From Rutpela maculata (taxonomy: Eukaryota > Arthropoda > Insecta > Coleoptera > Cerambycidae): a stretch of 64,000 nt of DNA. Positions 33,918-44,745 of the stretch are shown here, one piece after another. The position numbers and the translations under genes are program-made. The notes under the pieces were generated by a model. The model saw nothing but the letters and a program-made list of their open reading frames with translations, was not told where the DNA came from and ran no database searches. The stretch lies in assembly GCA_936432065.2 (NCBI GenBank), contig OW386291.2:26203821-26267820 (forward strand). Reading direction: 5' to 3'. Positions within the stretch are counted from its first letter, which is position 1. Each line of letters begins with the position of its first letter.

Positions 33918-34106
33918 TCATCTAACAGAGAATCTTGTTTTTTCTAGTCTATGTTCTAATTCTCTAATTTCTGAAATATTATGAACTTCATTTTCACCTA
34001 AATTAGCAATAGTATTTATAACTGAGTCTAAATGTTTCTTAAAAAGTGTTAGTCTTGCCTTACATGACCCTCGTTTCCTGATAAGTGATTTTATTTCTTC
34101 ATCCAT
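33918..34106 (-). pseudogene. gag: BEL Gag N-terminus
   Basis: MDEEIKSLIRKRGSCKARLT and a helical stretch (IRELEHRLEK) are typical of the start of BEL/Pao Gag. The frame is lost at an A6 run near 33945. Shifting one base lets Gag continue into the 838-codon frame. The ATG at 34104-34106 is the likely real start, about 290 nt inside the 5' LTR. Confidence 0.85.
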
Positions 34107-34381
34107 GATGGAGAATGAAATGAAAGATTTATTATTGTAATAAAGCGTTGATTGCCTAACTCACACAAAGAGATGCTGAATAAGTACGAGTACTCACTTT
34201 ATTTTGTAATTTGTTAAGTTTAAGTTGTCAAATTTCTGATAGCGTGCTTCAAGCTGGTGACGACCTCCTGATTGGACCACTGATATGTCGCTTAGGTTGG
34301 TGCGTTACCTTACTAGCTTCGTGTTTCGACTAGTTCACTAGTTGCTTGTTGAAGAATATTGCGTTTTTACCAGTAAATAAT

Positions 34382-34399
34382 CCGTCTCGAACTGGACCA
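34382..34399 (-). other. BEL primer binding site
   Basis: On the minus strand TGGTCCAGTTCGAGACGG begins two bases after the 5' LTR. The TGG complements a tRNA CCA end. I do not assign the tRNA. Confidence 0.6.
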
Positions 34400-34401
34400 A
34401 A

Positions 34402-34593
34402 TGTTGTGAATGATAGCTCAGTACAAGATATATACTGATTCTGGTTGAGTGGACTGTGAAGGACTTGATTAAAGTTGAAAGATTTTTACTTGGTATGACT
34501 TTTATTTTTCAATTGACAACTCTATTTTTCTAACAACTTATATCGCCGTGGAAACATATGGCCTACATCTAAATATACAAACTATTCTTAACA
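34402..34593 (-). repeat. 5' LTR of the BEL element (right end on the plus strand)
   Basis: 192 bp. Same sequence as 28779-28960 plus the 10-bp segment. Probable promoter, but no clear TATA box was identified. Confidence 0.95.
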
Positions 34594-34639
34594 AATATCT
34601 AATATACAATAAAACGCTAAAAGTATCCAATAATATTAA

Positions 34640-34783
34640 TTAGAAAATATTATTTAAGTATTAAGCAAATCACAACTTACACACTTTTTTATTTACTATG
34701 AAATTAGCTACTTTCTGCATACATAATAAATAAAAAAGTGTGTAAGTTGTGATTTGCTTAACACCTAAATAATATTTTCTAAT
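34640..34783. mobile_element. Small hairpin MITE inside the Transib-like element
   Basis: Arms of about 55 bp with AAATCACAACTTACACAC and its complement, around a ~35 bp loop. Ends are close to TTAGAAAATATTATTT and AAATAATATTTTCTAA. No coding capacity. Confidence 0.8.
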
Positions 34784-35102
34784 CATGATGAAAGCAAATA
34801 AATAAAAAAATATTCGATTGTAAAAACATTAATTAGTAATGAAATTGGTTTATCTACAAGAAGTACTTTGTTATACAATAAGATTTTTTTTTGCGAATAA
34901 TAAGCCTAAAATTATGATCATGTACATATTGTCTTTTTTGTCTCATGTGTAGGATTATGCCTTAATCAAAGCACATATTTTGAAACTTATCAATTTCGAG
35001 CCAATTAACTTCCTGGGAAATTTATCATTTAGGTTTTTCGGGTTCTGAAAAAAATTGATCAATGGATCGCTTGTTACCATAACATGTGTATTAAATCTTT
35101 CA

Positions 35103-35540
35103 TGGTGTTAATTCGAGATGCCTTCCGATTACTATGTTCTCTGAATCTTTTTGCATCTTTATGGCCTCCTTAAACATTCTTCTTAAAGGCACCATAGAAG
35201 ATTTAATGATTTCCGATCCATGGATCAGTACTTTATGTAAAGTGATTGGCATATAATACCAGTTATACTTTTCTATGTATATGTACAATATTGCAGTATC
35301 AGTATTTTAAAATAGTTAATGCTGGCGAGACATTGCTTCTATCTTCTCACAAACATTTCGCAGATATTACCCGATTTCTCAAATAATTTTTCTTTAAAAT
35401 TTCCTTTAGTATCCACTAAGTGTAATTTAGTAATTATATATCGATATACAGCAAACGTTTTTTCAGTGTGTTGCGTTTCTGCATGCCAAACTTCAAACAA
35501 CTCTCGTCGGGCTCTGTTGCTGGCACCAACTAAAATGAAA
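35103..35540 (-). pseudogene. Transib/RAG1-like transposase fragment
   Basis: Minus strand, with a stop and a frame change near 35330. The upstream part reads ASNRARRELFEVWH and the downstream part YYMPITLHKVLIHGSEII then VPLRRMFKEAIK. The HKxLxHGxxII block followed by a Glu-rich, basic segment matches my memory of Transib-type transposases and corresponds to the RAG1 region around FHKTLAHVPEII, just before its catalytic Glu. That Glu appears to be replaced by Lys here (FKEA where families have SEE). The N-terminal domains and the catalytic aspartates are not found, so this is a dead copy. Confidence 0.65.
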
Positions 35541-36014
35541 ATAACAGGAAGAGTTGTAAAAAGCAGAGCACCTTACTGGATAGCTTTTGAAATCTAAGGA
35601 CTGTGCATTAATATGCATAGGCAATTAGAAGGTTTCTTGAAGTTCCAGAAAATATAAGCTCTGTCAAACGTTTCATTTTTATTATTTTTAATTCCGATTA
35701 ATTATTGTCCAACAGCCGAGAAAAACGATAATGATTTCAACAAATAATATACAGTATACTAGTAGATACTATAACTAGTAGGGTCCATAATAAAAAGTTT
35801 TCACTTTTGTCTTTAAACGCTTGTAACAACAGCAGTAAAAAACAAGTGACTGATACGAGTTGAAAATGGGTGAGTTTAACTAGTTATGTTTTTATTCAGC
35901 CACTACTTGTGTATCGAATACAAACAAATATTTCTACCTGTGTATGACAGACTATCGTCTTCGAAAGGCTCATGGTGGGTAATGACGTCATTCGGCGCGA
36001 CATGACTTGAGCAC

Positions 36015-36050
36015 TTTTGATAAGCTAAATCCGCTCTCTGAACCACTGTG
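36015..36050 (-). repeat. Right terminal inverted repeat of the Transib-like element
   Basis: Perfect 36-bp complement of 28550-28585, followed directly by TGGCG. Confidence 0.92.
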
Positions 36051-36105
36051 TGGCGCCAAGGGCAAACATTCGTTTTCATTCGTTAAACGTTTGTGTTTTA
36101 TTTCC

Positions 36106-36770
36106 ATATCCACTGAAAGTATAGTATCGACAAAAAAAAAATAATAAAAATTTTTATTGTTCAAAGAGGCTTAGAATGTCATGAAATGTCGAGATTTTAA
36201 GTTTGAGCAAAAAAAATTCTGTCTGTCTGTAACTTTTTGGTGCCCACGATTACTCTGGAACCGTTTAAGATATTGACTTGAAATTTGGTACACGTATGTA
36301 TCTTCACGAGATCTGGAACTAGATTATATTTTGATCTCATTCCGTTGACGAGGTCGGGGGGTAAATTGGGGTAAATGAGGGTAAATAGGTAAATCAAGCA
36401 AGCAAGAGTCTTAAAATTGGTATTTAGTATATTTAAGAGAAACTAAGGTCCCAAAAAATTTTTTGGCATTAGCCACCCCCATTAACAACCCCCACCTCAT
36501 TATTAAAGGGGGTGAAAGAAATAAAATTTTCATTTAGTGAACCAAAGGCCTCAAAATTTTTTTTTTACTTTCCCCATCCCTACTACCTATATGGCATATC
36601 GTTTTATGGTTTTGTGGAGTAGACGATTTCAAATATTATATTATTAAAGTTCCATAAACAATTATTTCCACATACAAATTTTTTTCGTTGTGGGAGACTT
36701 GGATAGGAAATCTGGATGTGGAAGTAGTGATTTCTTGGACAGCGGTTCTTTCTGTTGACATGGCCACGTT
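36106..36770 (+). repeat. Dispersed repeat family D, copy 3 (uninterrupted)
   Basis: Same layout as copy 1 without the Gypsy insertion: CCACTGAAAGTATAGTA, short CTGT run, ACTTGAAATTTGGTACACG, GGGGGTAAATTGGGG, GATTTCAAATATTATATT and GACAGCGG end. It shows the pre-insertion state of the Gypsy target. Confidence 0.88.
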
Positions 36771-36884
36771 TCCTTAATTTAATAAAAATAAACCCGTGTT
36801 TGTCCCCGACGTCATATTACCAAAACATTTTGACAGGTCGTTGGATTGCCGAATTCTTCAAAATTAGGTTAGGTTAATAGCTAT

Positions 36885-38020
36885 TTTAATTATAAACCAA
36901 TAATTATGGTTTTTAAATACCCTACTTCTTACCTAATTACACAGCCATAGGGTAAAAAATTATTCATAGAAATATTTAGTAAAAATCATCTAACATATTG
37001 TTTGGCAAGATTATTGTTTGGTATTTAAAAGTTGTTATGATTTCTTGATAAATTAAAGTAAACATAATAGTGGACTGTGTGAGTCGGACGAAAACCCGAC
37101 TATTGTCCGATGCAACCAGATTAGTTCTTCTCCCGTTTTGGAGGATGCTGAACACCGTGGTGTTGGCAGAATTTCTCGTTGGGGTGACCCACCCCCGCAA
37201 ACGGCCAAAAACCACTCCCAAACGGGGTCAATCGCATATTATAATTGAACCCCTTGGTGATGCCCCGTTTTCGAGGATGCTGCACACCTTCGTTTTCGGA
37301 TGCCGGATGCTTTATATAACAATTGAAACATCTGATTTATTTAATAATAATATATTATATAATTAGGGGGTGAACGGGTCACAATCACTCAATCCGTGTC
37401 CTCTCCGTGTTCGGCATGCCCGAAAATGGGAGGGAAACCTTTTTGTCCAGTGGCATGATGAGACCGCTCTCTCACCCCTTTGGAGGGTGGTTATTGACCG
37501 TTGAGGACGTGGGCGGGTGTCAGACATGAGTCCCAGGGTCCTCCCCATAATTGGCATGCTCGAAAACGTGGCATCAATAAGTTAGTTTGACCGTTTGGAG
37601 GTGGTTCTTGGCCGTTTGCGGGGGTGGGTCACTCCAACAAGAAATTCTGCCGCTACCACCACGGTGTTCAGCATCCTCGAAAATGGGGGAGGGAGGAAGA
37701 ACTACTTTGATTGCATCAGACAATAGTCGGGTTTTTCGGGTATTTTTCCGACTCACACAATCCACTAATATATACAACGACAAAGATGATTTTACTGATT
37801 TTCAAACAAAATTTTATCCAGGACATAAAAACAAAAAACGATTTTAAGATAAGAGCTTGTATATATCTTAATTATAAAGCAATAATTAAGGTTGTTAAAT
37901 ATCTAGCTATCACCTAAAAAATGTTTCGTAGAAATATTTATTAATAAGAATCTGGCAGTGGTTATTTTAAGGTCGATATAACTTCTTGACATTAAAATAA
38001 CTTCTTATATGATGACAAAG
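36885..38020. mobile_element. Foldback with direct-repeat shoulders
   Basis: Inverted arms at 37069-37235 and 37585-37775 share GTGAGTCGGA, AAAACCCGACTATTGTC, GATGCTGAACACCGTGGTG and GGGTGACCCACCCCCGC. The centre (37240-37580) is G/C-rich and partly self-complementary. Shoulders at 36885-37065 and 37855-38020 are direct, not inverted, copies (TTAATTATAAA, CAATAATTA, AGAAATATTTA). The CG-rich arms stand out in AT-rich surroundings. No protein is encoded. Confidence 0.72.
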
Positions 38021-38365
38021 GAGTGAATTTATTTTTAACAAATGTTTTTCCAGAAAATAAATACAAACGACCAGACCATCTCACTTCACAACGCAACTAT
38101 TAAAAAGGAATGACAAATCAACATGTAGTAGTGAGAGACAATGTGGGAACGGCTCTTTTAATTTAATATACAAAATGTTATTAATTACAAAATTCTTTCA
38201 TTGCACATAAGCTCTCTAGCGAGCTTTTATATGCATACGATACCCTAATTAACAATTATATGTTAAGACAATTTATTTTACGTCGATGATGATAACCACA
38301 GAAATAAAAAAATATATAAGTAAAATATGAAACATAACTTGTTTTAACAATACAAATTCTTTGAG
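38021..38365. other. AT-rich spacer
   Basis: Nothing recognised. Confidence 0.4.
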
Positions 38366-38630
38366 GAATAATACATATCTTGGGACGTGCGATTGGCGAT
38401 TCTGTGAGTAGTTATTAATTTTGTACATAATTTGTATTTGTATTAAAAAGAGTATGTTTTGTGGTGTTGCATATTTTTTGCATTATAAATGATGTAATAA
38501 ACTGCTGAGAGGCTGATTCAAACGACTTTCCTAGAAAATCTGAGAAGTGATTATACATCTAAACTCTTGAAAATGTCGACCGCTGCCACCATAAATTTAT
38601 GGCAAGGCAATAATGGATTGTTGAAGTGTG
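38366..38630 (+). repeat. Dispersed retroposon-like repeat, copy 2, first block
   Basis: Matches 5739-6105 in segments: TAATACATATCTTGGGACGT, GTGGTGTTGCATATTTTTTG and ATGTCGACCGCTGCCACC. The block between the two matched segments is shorter here. Confidence 0.75.
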
Positions 38631-38683
38631 TTATTCCTTAAGAAAGACAGGGTTTCTTAGATAAACAATCGTTGATTTGGGTA

Positions 38684-40586
38684 ATAGTACAGTCACTGAA
38701 GGTTTTCACCTCCGATTTCATTGAACCTCCATCGATTTTCATGAAAATTTGTGAGTAGTTAGAGGATACCTCAAGAAACAAAAGTGACATAGTGCCAACT
38801 TGCGCTTTTACCCTGGGGGTGGAAATTATTTTATGAAAAATAACCTCAGGAATCGATAGAGGGACCAATTCTAAGCAAAATTTGTTATATAAAGTTATTA
38901 AAATAAATCAATACTTTTTGAGTTATTAAAGATCAAAGATTTTGATTTTTCGTGAAAAAAATGCATGTTTTAAAGCGGTTTTTCATAAATAACTCAAAAA
39001 CTATAAGTTTTTACAAAAAAGTTGTCATTACCAAAATTGAAGCTAATAAAAAAACGAATAAATCTTCCTTAAAAAACCTTTTAATATTAATTCAAAGTGA
39101 GCTATAGGTAATTTAATGTATATTTTTTTTCGGCGAGTACTCAAATCTAAGTATTCAAGCTTAAATAACGGTAAAACGATGCATTTTATAAAATATCCTT
39201 ACTGAACACTTTTCAAAGTACTCAGAAATACCTAATGAGCTCTAGAAGAAGTTGATAGCATCAAAATTAAGCAAGTTATGATGAAAATAAGAGGACCCTT
39301 TCGAATTTTTTAGGAAAAAGTGAAAAATAAAACCTACGCTATTTCCACAAAAATTAAAATTTATAGTAATCCCTATAAGACTTTCTTCATTTTAGCATAA
39401 GTAATGACTTTAAAAATTTTGACCGGTTTAGAATGCATATTTTTGAAAAAAATATGATTTAAAAAAATCACAATTTTTCAAATTTTCGTAAATTTTATTT
39501 TCTTTTGATAATAACTCCAAAAATACTCGATATATGTAAAAAATAATAGAGAACGAAATTTGAGTTTTTTTTTTAACAAAGATTTTACTTTTTTTTATTT
39601 TTGTAGGATAAAAAATAACCGAGATAGAAACGTTTAAAGCCTAAATTTTACTGCGAGTATCATGTAACCGCGGCCCTTTAACCCTTAATCTTTTAAAAAA
39701 TAAGGGTTTTAAAAGATTAAATTTAATACGATCTTATAGCCCTTGAAATTACCTTTCAAATGGTTTTTGGATGAATCTGATATCATAAAAATTAACGGAG
39801 TTATTGTAAAAAAAACCAATAACATTTTTTTGGAAAAATTTTTTGAGCGGAGATTTTGTATGCATATATAGGAAAAAAGATAGATAATAAGAAGTAGACG
39901 TGTCGATAGGTACATGCTCACAAAATATACATGTGTGTGTGTATGTTTCTTTTGAAGATAGAAAAAGTGAAAGGAATTCTGAACATCTGCTCGAAAAGTG
40001 GTAGTTTTTAAGGGTGGAAAATTTCGCAATAAATAAATAATTACTTTAATACTCAGTAAATGAGATTTCAATTCAGTAATGTATTATTTAAATGATTAAA
40101 GTTTCTTGAAACCAATTTTTTCAATGATTCTGCATTAAGGGGGTGGTTTTTAAGGGTTGAAATTTCACAGTCAACCAAAAATTATATCATAAACATTAAA
40201 CAAACCGTTTGTGTAATGTTAATATGCGATTTCATATTTCAGAAATACAAAAAATGATTTTTTCATGATTTTCGATTTAAGGGGTGGTTGCTAAAAGGGT
40301 TGAAAAATTAATTAAAATCATAAATCATGCATATAAGTGTTGAAAAATATTTATTCTATCTAATTAAACGAGATTACTTACGCCAGAATGCTTAAATCTG
40401 CATTTTTTCCCATTTTTAACAAAAGGGGTGGATTTCACCCCTAAAATGCAAAAAGCGCAAGTCGAGCATATGTCACTTTTGAAGTTGAGGGTAAAATATA
40501 CTCAATCCCAAATTTTCATGCAAATCGATGGAGGTTCACCGAAATCGGGGGTAATAGTTGATTTTTACCTTCATTCACTGTACTAT
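38684..40586. mobile_element. Foldback element with ATAGTACAGT termini
   Basis: Ends ATAGTACAGTCACTGAAGG and its diverged complement ending at 40586. The arms (about 160 bp) pair through CCTCCATCGATTT, AAAGTGACAT and GCGCTTTT blocks. The interior is AT-rich and includes weaker inverted matches. A 120-codon minus frame at 39709-40071 is not recognised. Probably a non-autonomous transposon of unknown superfamily. Confidence 0.78.
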
Positions 40587-40686
40587 AATAAATGCACAAC
40601 CTGCTTAGTGGCGTACTATTGGTATAATACGCCGGGGGCTGAACCTCTTGCAGTCAAAAGAAATGCACAGATTTTCCCAGAAAATG

Positions 40687-41310
40687 GTATCTATACACAA
40701 GAATGATGGATCCAATACAGAACGTAGGAACGAAAGATTACATCCTGGTAGGCACAGAAACGGGGGAGCGAGTCAGGAACTTTAAACCGGGGGGTGGGGG
40801 CAAAAAAAACACATACACGAGAAGAGGCATACCATGGCAACAGTGGAGATAAACTGGAGGAAGAAGAGAAAGCAAAAAATGAATCTACACACAAGAAAAA
40901 TCGACCGAATACTTCATCTGCGAACGAAAGATCAGATCACATCCTAGTAGACAGAGAAGCGGGCCAGGAGCGTTAAAGCGCGGGAGGGCAGAGGTAACTG
41001 GGAAAGAAAAGCGACGGGAAAAATTAATTCCACAAAGAAAGCGCAGCAATATATGCTCTACCAGAATCAGAAACGGAGGAATCAGAAGAAGAAACAGAAA
41101 TACAAAAAGAGAAACATAAACACTCCGGGAGCTTAAGCGACACAATGCGGTAACGCACCTCACAAGTACCTACACCTCCCATCCCAAATTCCTTTACCAT
41201 GCGCCTTGTGGCTTGCGCTGCTGGCAACAAGCATGACCTTAGTCCAACCCAGTGTGCACCAACCCGCACGCTGGTAAATCAATCAATCAATCAATCAGCA
41301 ATACAAATTC
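40687..41310 (+). mobile_element. Dispersed retroposon-like repeat, copy 2, 3' block with (AATC)n tail
   Basis: Starts near MDPIQNVGTK (40706), which matches the 5511 frame. It contains two diverged units around ACGAAAGATTACATCCTGGT and ACGAAAGATCAGATCACATC. Its last part matches 6480-7260, with GCTGGCAACAAGCATGACC and a tail of AATC repeats at 41276-41298. Short frames with basic residues have no domain that I recognise. Confidence 0.7.
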
Positions 41311-42289
41311 TATACACCTATAAAAAATTCATTAATCCTAACTCAGTCAATAAAGAAATAATTAACCATCTACTAATGTTTACCTAGATCATTTGAGCCA
41401 TGCGCGCGTCGGCACAAGTAGCGACCAGTCAGGGGCTAGCTGCTAGTCATAATTTCAACTTACATGGACACTTGATGAAAACCGTCACCAGCTCATAGAC
41501 TATAAAGCAGCATTACTTACTACAGCAATAACACGCGAGGGACCAGAATATTTTTACCATTTTATTGACCTGTCAGCGGTTCTCTTGGTTGTCCGCATCG
41601 ATTAACAAACACCCAACACCTCTTAATATTATAATAATGTTTTGTCGGCAACGTGGTTTATGTAAATTAGGAGAAATCCGCTTCTTTTTTGTTTCGCGAT
41701 TTGATAAACAATTAATGACTTGTATAACCATAATAGGCTTACGTCTAGAGCAAGTCTGGACAAGACTATATTTAAATAATACTAGAAAGTTCACTTCTGC
41801 AGGTGTGACATTATTTATTCTAAAACATGAAATTAACTAATGACTTACATTTGAAAAATCATTTTTTAAGTTATCGTATTTTCGATTTCATAATGGGAAG
41901 GCGCTTCATGAATTATTCATTATTTAATACTAAAATACTAATTTTTCTGATTAACGAACTATGTTAATTCATAAATGAAATATCTGGTGTAATGTGGGAT
42001 ACAAAAGTAATGTCACAAACGTGCATTCAACTCTAGACCTCCTGTAATTATATCAACTGCTTCTGATTAGACTGGTGTTTCGACGAGGTAGGACTGGTTT
42101 TATAGGTTCTGCTTCTCTTTGAACCTATAATTAACTCTGAATTTTTTTCCGAAAAGTACGTTTAATACCCCGCCGTGACAATAAACTTAAGTTTAACCGA
42201 TATAGTACCGCTTAAGCTAGAAACTAAAGTTTATGTATGCGTTCGTTTTGGATTATTATTATTTCGGAGCATAATACTAATCCAGTAAA
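41311..42289. other. AT-rich spacer
   Basis: Frames at 41565-41840 and its antisense are uncharacterised and probably accidental. No other structure seen. Confidence 0.4.
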
Positions 42290-43525
42290 TAAGCCGAAAA
42301 AAGTGTAAAATGTGGAAGAGTGGTGGAACAGCATCGATTTGAAAAACTCATTTTTTCACGTGTTCGCTAGACCCCCAGGAACATTCATCAGCATTGACCC
42401 CTGCATTACCTCCGAAAATGAGAAAGTTAGGGGGGAAGTGACCCAAAAAGTAGCTGTCACCTTGGAAATGAGCTCAAGGAGGTTTTTTGGGTCGCTGATC
42501 ACGAATCCGAGGTCTAAATTGAGAGATATTCCAAACTGGAATCCGTGCCATGGAAAATTCCACTTTTTCAGAAAAAAATTAAATATCAACGTTTTTCCAC
42601 GAAATGTGCTCAAGGAGGTTTTTTTGGTCGCTGATCATGATTTTGAGGCCCAAATTTAAGAATTCCATATTCCAGACTGGAATACGTGGCATGGAAAATT
42701 CCATTTTTTTAGAGAAAATTTAAATATTAACGTTTTTCCACGAAAATGAATCGATTCAAACAATCGATCCATCCAACAAATCCTGAATTAACCGTTCTCG
42801 AATATGATTCAGGTTATGATAGATGTAAATGGTGTCAATTATATAAAAAAATAATGATAAATTAATAACTATTTTATCATTCAGAATACCACCTTTTGTA
42901 CCAACACAATAAATGCTATATTTTTAATCACTTACCTCACTTGAAAGAAGAAAAAATTTGCATGCATTCCTGCAGTGTTTATAAAATTGCCATGTATATT
43001 AATTTGAAATGCTCGTACTATTCATACATAACTTTTTTTCTTCAAAGTAAAATTGACTTGAAAAATTGTTTTGAAATACTCGTAATATACATACGTATTT
43101 TTTTTCTTCAAAGTGAAATTTGACACGAAAAATAGCACAAATTCCAGTATAGAATATGGAATTCTTGAATTCCAAAATCATGATCAGGGTCTAAAAAGCA
43201 CACTTCCGCAGCACAATATTCATATTTAAATTTCCCGAAAAAGTGGAATTTTCATAAAAGAATGGCACGAATTCCATACTGGAATTGTAATCCCTCAATT
43301 TGGACCTTGGACTCGTGATCAAAAAACCTCCTAGAGCCCATTTCCGAGGCAATATATTAATTTTATAAATTTTTTAATGACAGCTACTTTTTGGGGCACT
43401 TCAAACCCCCTAGCTTTCTCATTTTCGAAGGTAATGCCGACGTATGTTCCTGGGAGTCTAGGGAACACGTGAAAAATTGAATTTTTAAAATTGGTGCTGT
43501 TCCACCACTTTTCCACATTTTCCGC
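42290..43525. mobile_element. Foldback element with ~165-bp subrepeats
   Basis: The ends share AAAATGTGGAAGAGTGGTGG and the complement CCACCACTTTTCCACATTTT near 43500. Arm blocks such as ACGTGTTCGCTAGACCCCCAG pair with CTAGGGAACACGTG. From 42480 to 42745 two direct units repeat AAGGAGGTTTTTT, TCGCTGATCA, CATGGAAAATTCCA and AACGTTTTTCCACGAAA. The right arm has further diverged units. The TCGCTGATCA / CGAATCCGAGG theme resembles the subrepeat of the 2149-3221 foldback, which suggests a shared ancestry or mechanism. Confidence 0.75.
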
Positions 43526-44458
43526 CTTATTATTGGACTATACATTCTTTCAACATAACTATAAAGGACACCGCACCAAATACATGAGAAAATGGGTCTC
43601 GATGAAAAGTTGTGTAACTTTGGGAAACGGGAGTTCGCGTTGTCCTGATCAAACTTTCAAATGTAACCTGACTCTGAAACCCCACCGTTTCCGAGTTACA
43701 GACGGTCGAAAAATGTAAAAAGTAGGGATTTTCGCTTCTCACGGATTGATCGGCAGTGGATAATAATAATTATAAAAACAAGGTCTACTTTATATAGTAT
43801 TCTCGTAAGGGATGCTTCTCAATTGCCCCTCATTTGCCCCCTTATTGCGATATATTTATACAGTGTGTCCACGGATGGACTTAGCTATACTCGTAAATAT
43901 TTTTATTTTCTGTTTTTCGAAGAAATAAAGTCATTCTTCTTAGTTTCTTTTGCTTGGTTTATAAATACGATTGGCAATGTATTTTCTCCATTAGGCAGTT
44001 GCATGACGTATATTTGTTGCCTAATTAATTCCTCAAATTAACCTAATACAACCATATAAAATGCACGTACGATATTCCACAAGGACCTTCTTTTCTCGTC
44101 CAGGAACCTGTCAGGACCTTTTCATATATCACAATAGGAAATATGATCTAGATTGCTTGTAGTACCGTATGCACTACAGATGTTTGAGTCAAGTATTGAG
44201 TCAAGTACTTGACTCCAATTCAGTTTAGATATTTTGGGACACAAGCGTGGCCGAACTTTAATTTATAAATTACAGTGATAAATACTCTAGGGGCGTTAAT
44301 GCTCTTAAACAAAAAAGTGCGATTAGTGATTTAAGAAAATATTTTATAACTTGGGTGTATGGTACCAATTGTTAGTTTTCATAAGAATATAACTTTTCTT
44401 TTGGCCAATACTTAGAATCGGAGTATTCGAGTAGAAAATACTTGGACAAATCTACGGA
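43526..44458. other. Spacer without recognised genes
   Basis: A 75-codon frame at 43491-43718 and its antisense overlap the foldback edge and have no motif. Otherwise AT-rich. Confidence 0.4.
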
Positions 44459-44745
44459 CCCACCCATAAATGCGGCATATGTGGAAGAAACAACGAACTC
44501 TATCGATTGTACAGAGATCAGGATAATATTTTTTTCATTGGGGCCTGTCGACTAAGATGAGTAGGTCATATTGCGCGCATGGAAGAATTAAACCCCGTAA
44601 TGAACATAATGCTATTCCTGAAGGGCATTGGAGAAGAAGAAGGCCAAAGTGTAGGTGGGGAGAAGACGTTTCGGAGGACGCGGGAAGACTCGGCACAATA
44701 AACTGGAATATGGCAGCAAGGCCATTTTCGCGTCAGAAAAAATAA
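44459..44745 (+). pseudogene. 3' end of an RTE-like non-LTR polymerase
   Basis: Across a few frames the sequence reads VGHIARMEELNP, GHWRRRRPKCRWGEDVSEDAG and INWNMAARPFSRQ. This is the C-terminal pattern of RTE-type polymerases (GH.ARM... then GRPK.RW.D.V..D then W...A..R..W). Only ~95 residues remain, with at least one frameshift and a stop. Confidence 0.72.

Larger units (their letters stand above)
28779..34593 (-). mobile_element. BEL/Pao LTR retrotransposon
   Basis: LTRs at 28779-28960 (182 bp) and 34402-34593 (192 bp) appear identical apart from a 10-bp indel. TG...CA ends and the 5-bp duplication AATAT (28774-28778 and 34594-34598) are clear. The minus-strand body encodes Gag with zinc knuckles, aspartic protease, RT, RNase H and integrase in BEL/Pao order. 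Two single-base frame breaks in A runs and one deletion in integrase interrupt pol. Near-identical LTRs mean recent insertion, so either the breaks are very new, the copy moved with help from another element, or the homopolymer breaks are sequence errors. Confidence 0.95.
28550..36050 (-). mobile_element. Transib-like (RAG1-related) DNA transposon, deleted and interrupted by a BEL element
   Basis: Identical 36-bp inverted termini (28550-28585 and 36015-36050) start CACAGTGGTTCAGAGAGCGG. The element is flanked by the GC-rich 5-bp duplication TGGCG (28545-28549 and 36051-36055). Transib elements have 5-bp GC-rich duplications and CACxxTG termini, and CACAGTG is also the heptamer of V(D)J recombination signals. 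A minus-strand fragment at 35103-35540 resembles the C-terminal part of Transib/RAG1-type transposase. Without the BEL insertion (28779-34593) only ~1.7 kb remains, so much of the transposase gene is missing. Superfamily is inferred from termini, duplication length and motif together. Confidence 0.8.

Noticed and set aside
35319..35597. 92-codon plus-strand frame
   Set aside because: It lies opposite the Transib-like transposase fragment, which has the recognisable motifs on the minus strand.
39709..40071. 120-codon minus frame inside the 38684-40586 foldback
   Set aside because: AT-rich, low-complexity translation with no motif and no conserved counterpart in the other arm.
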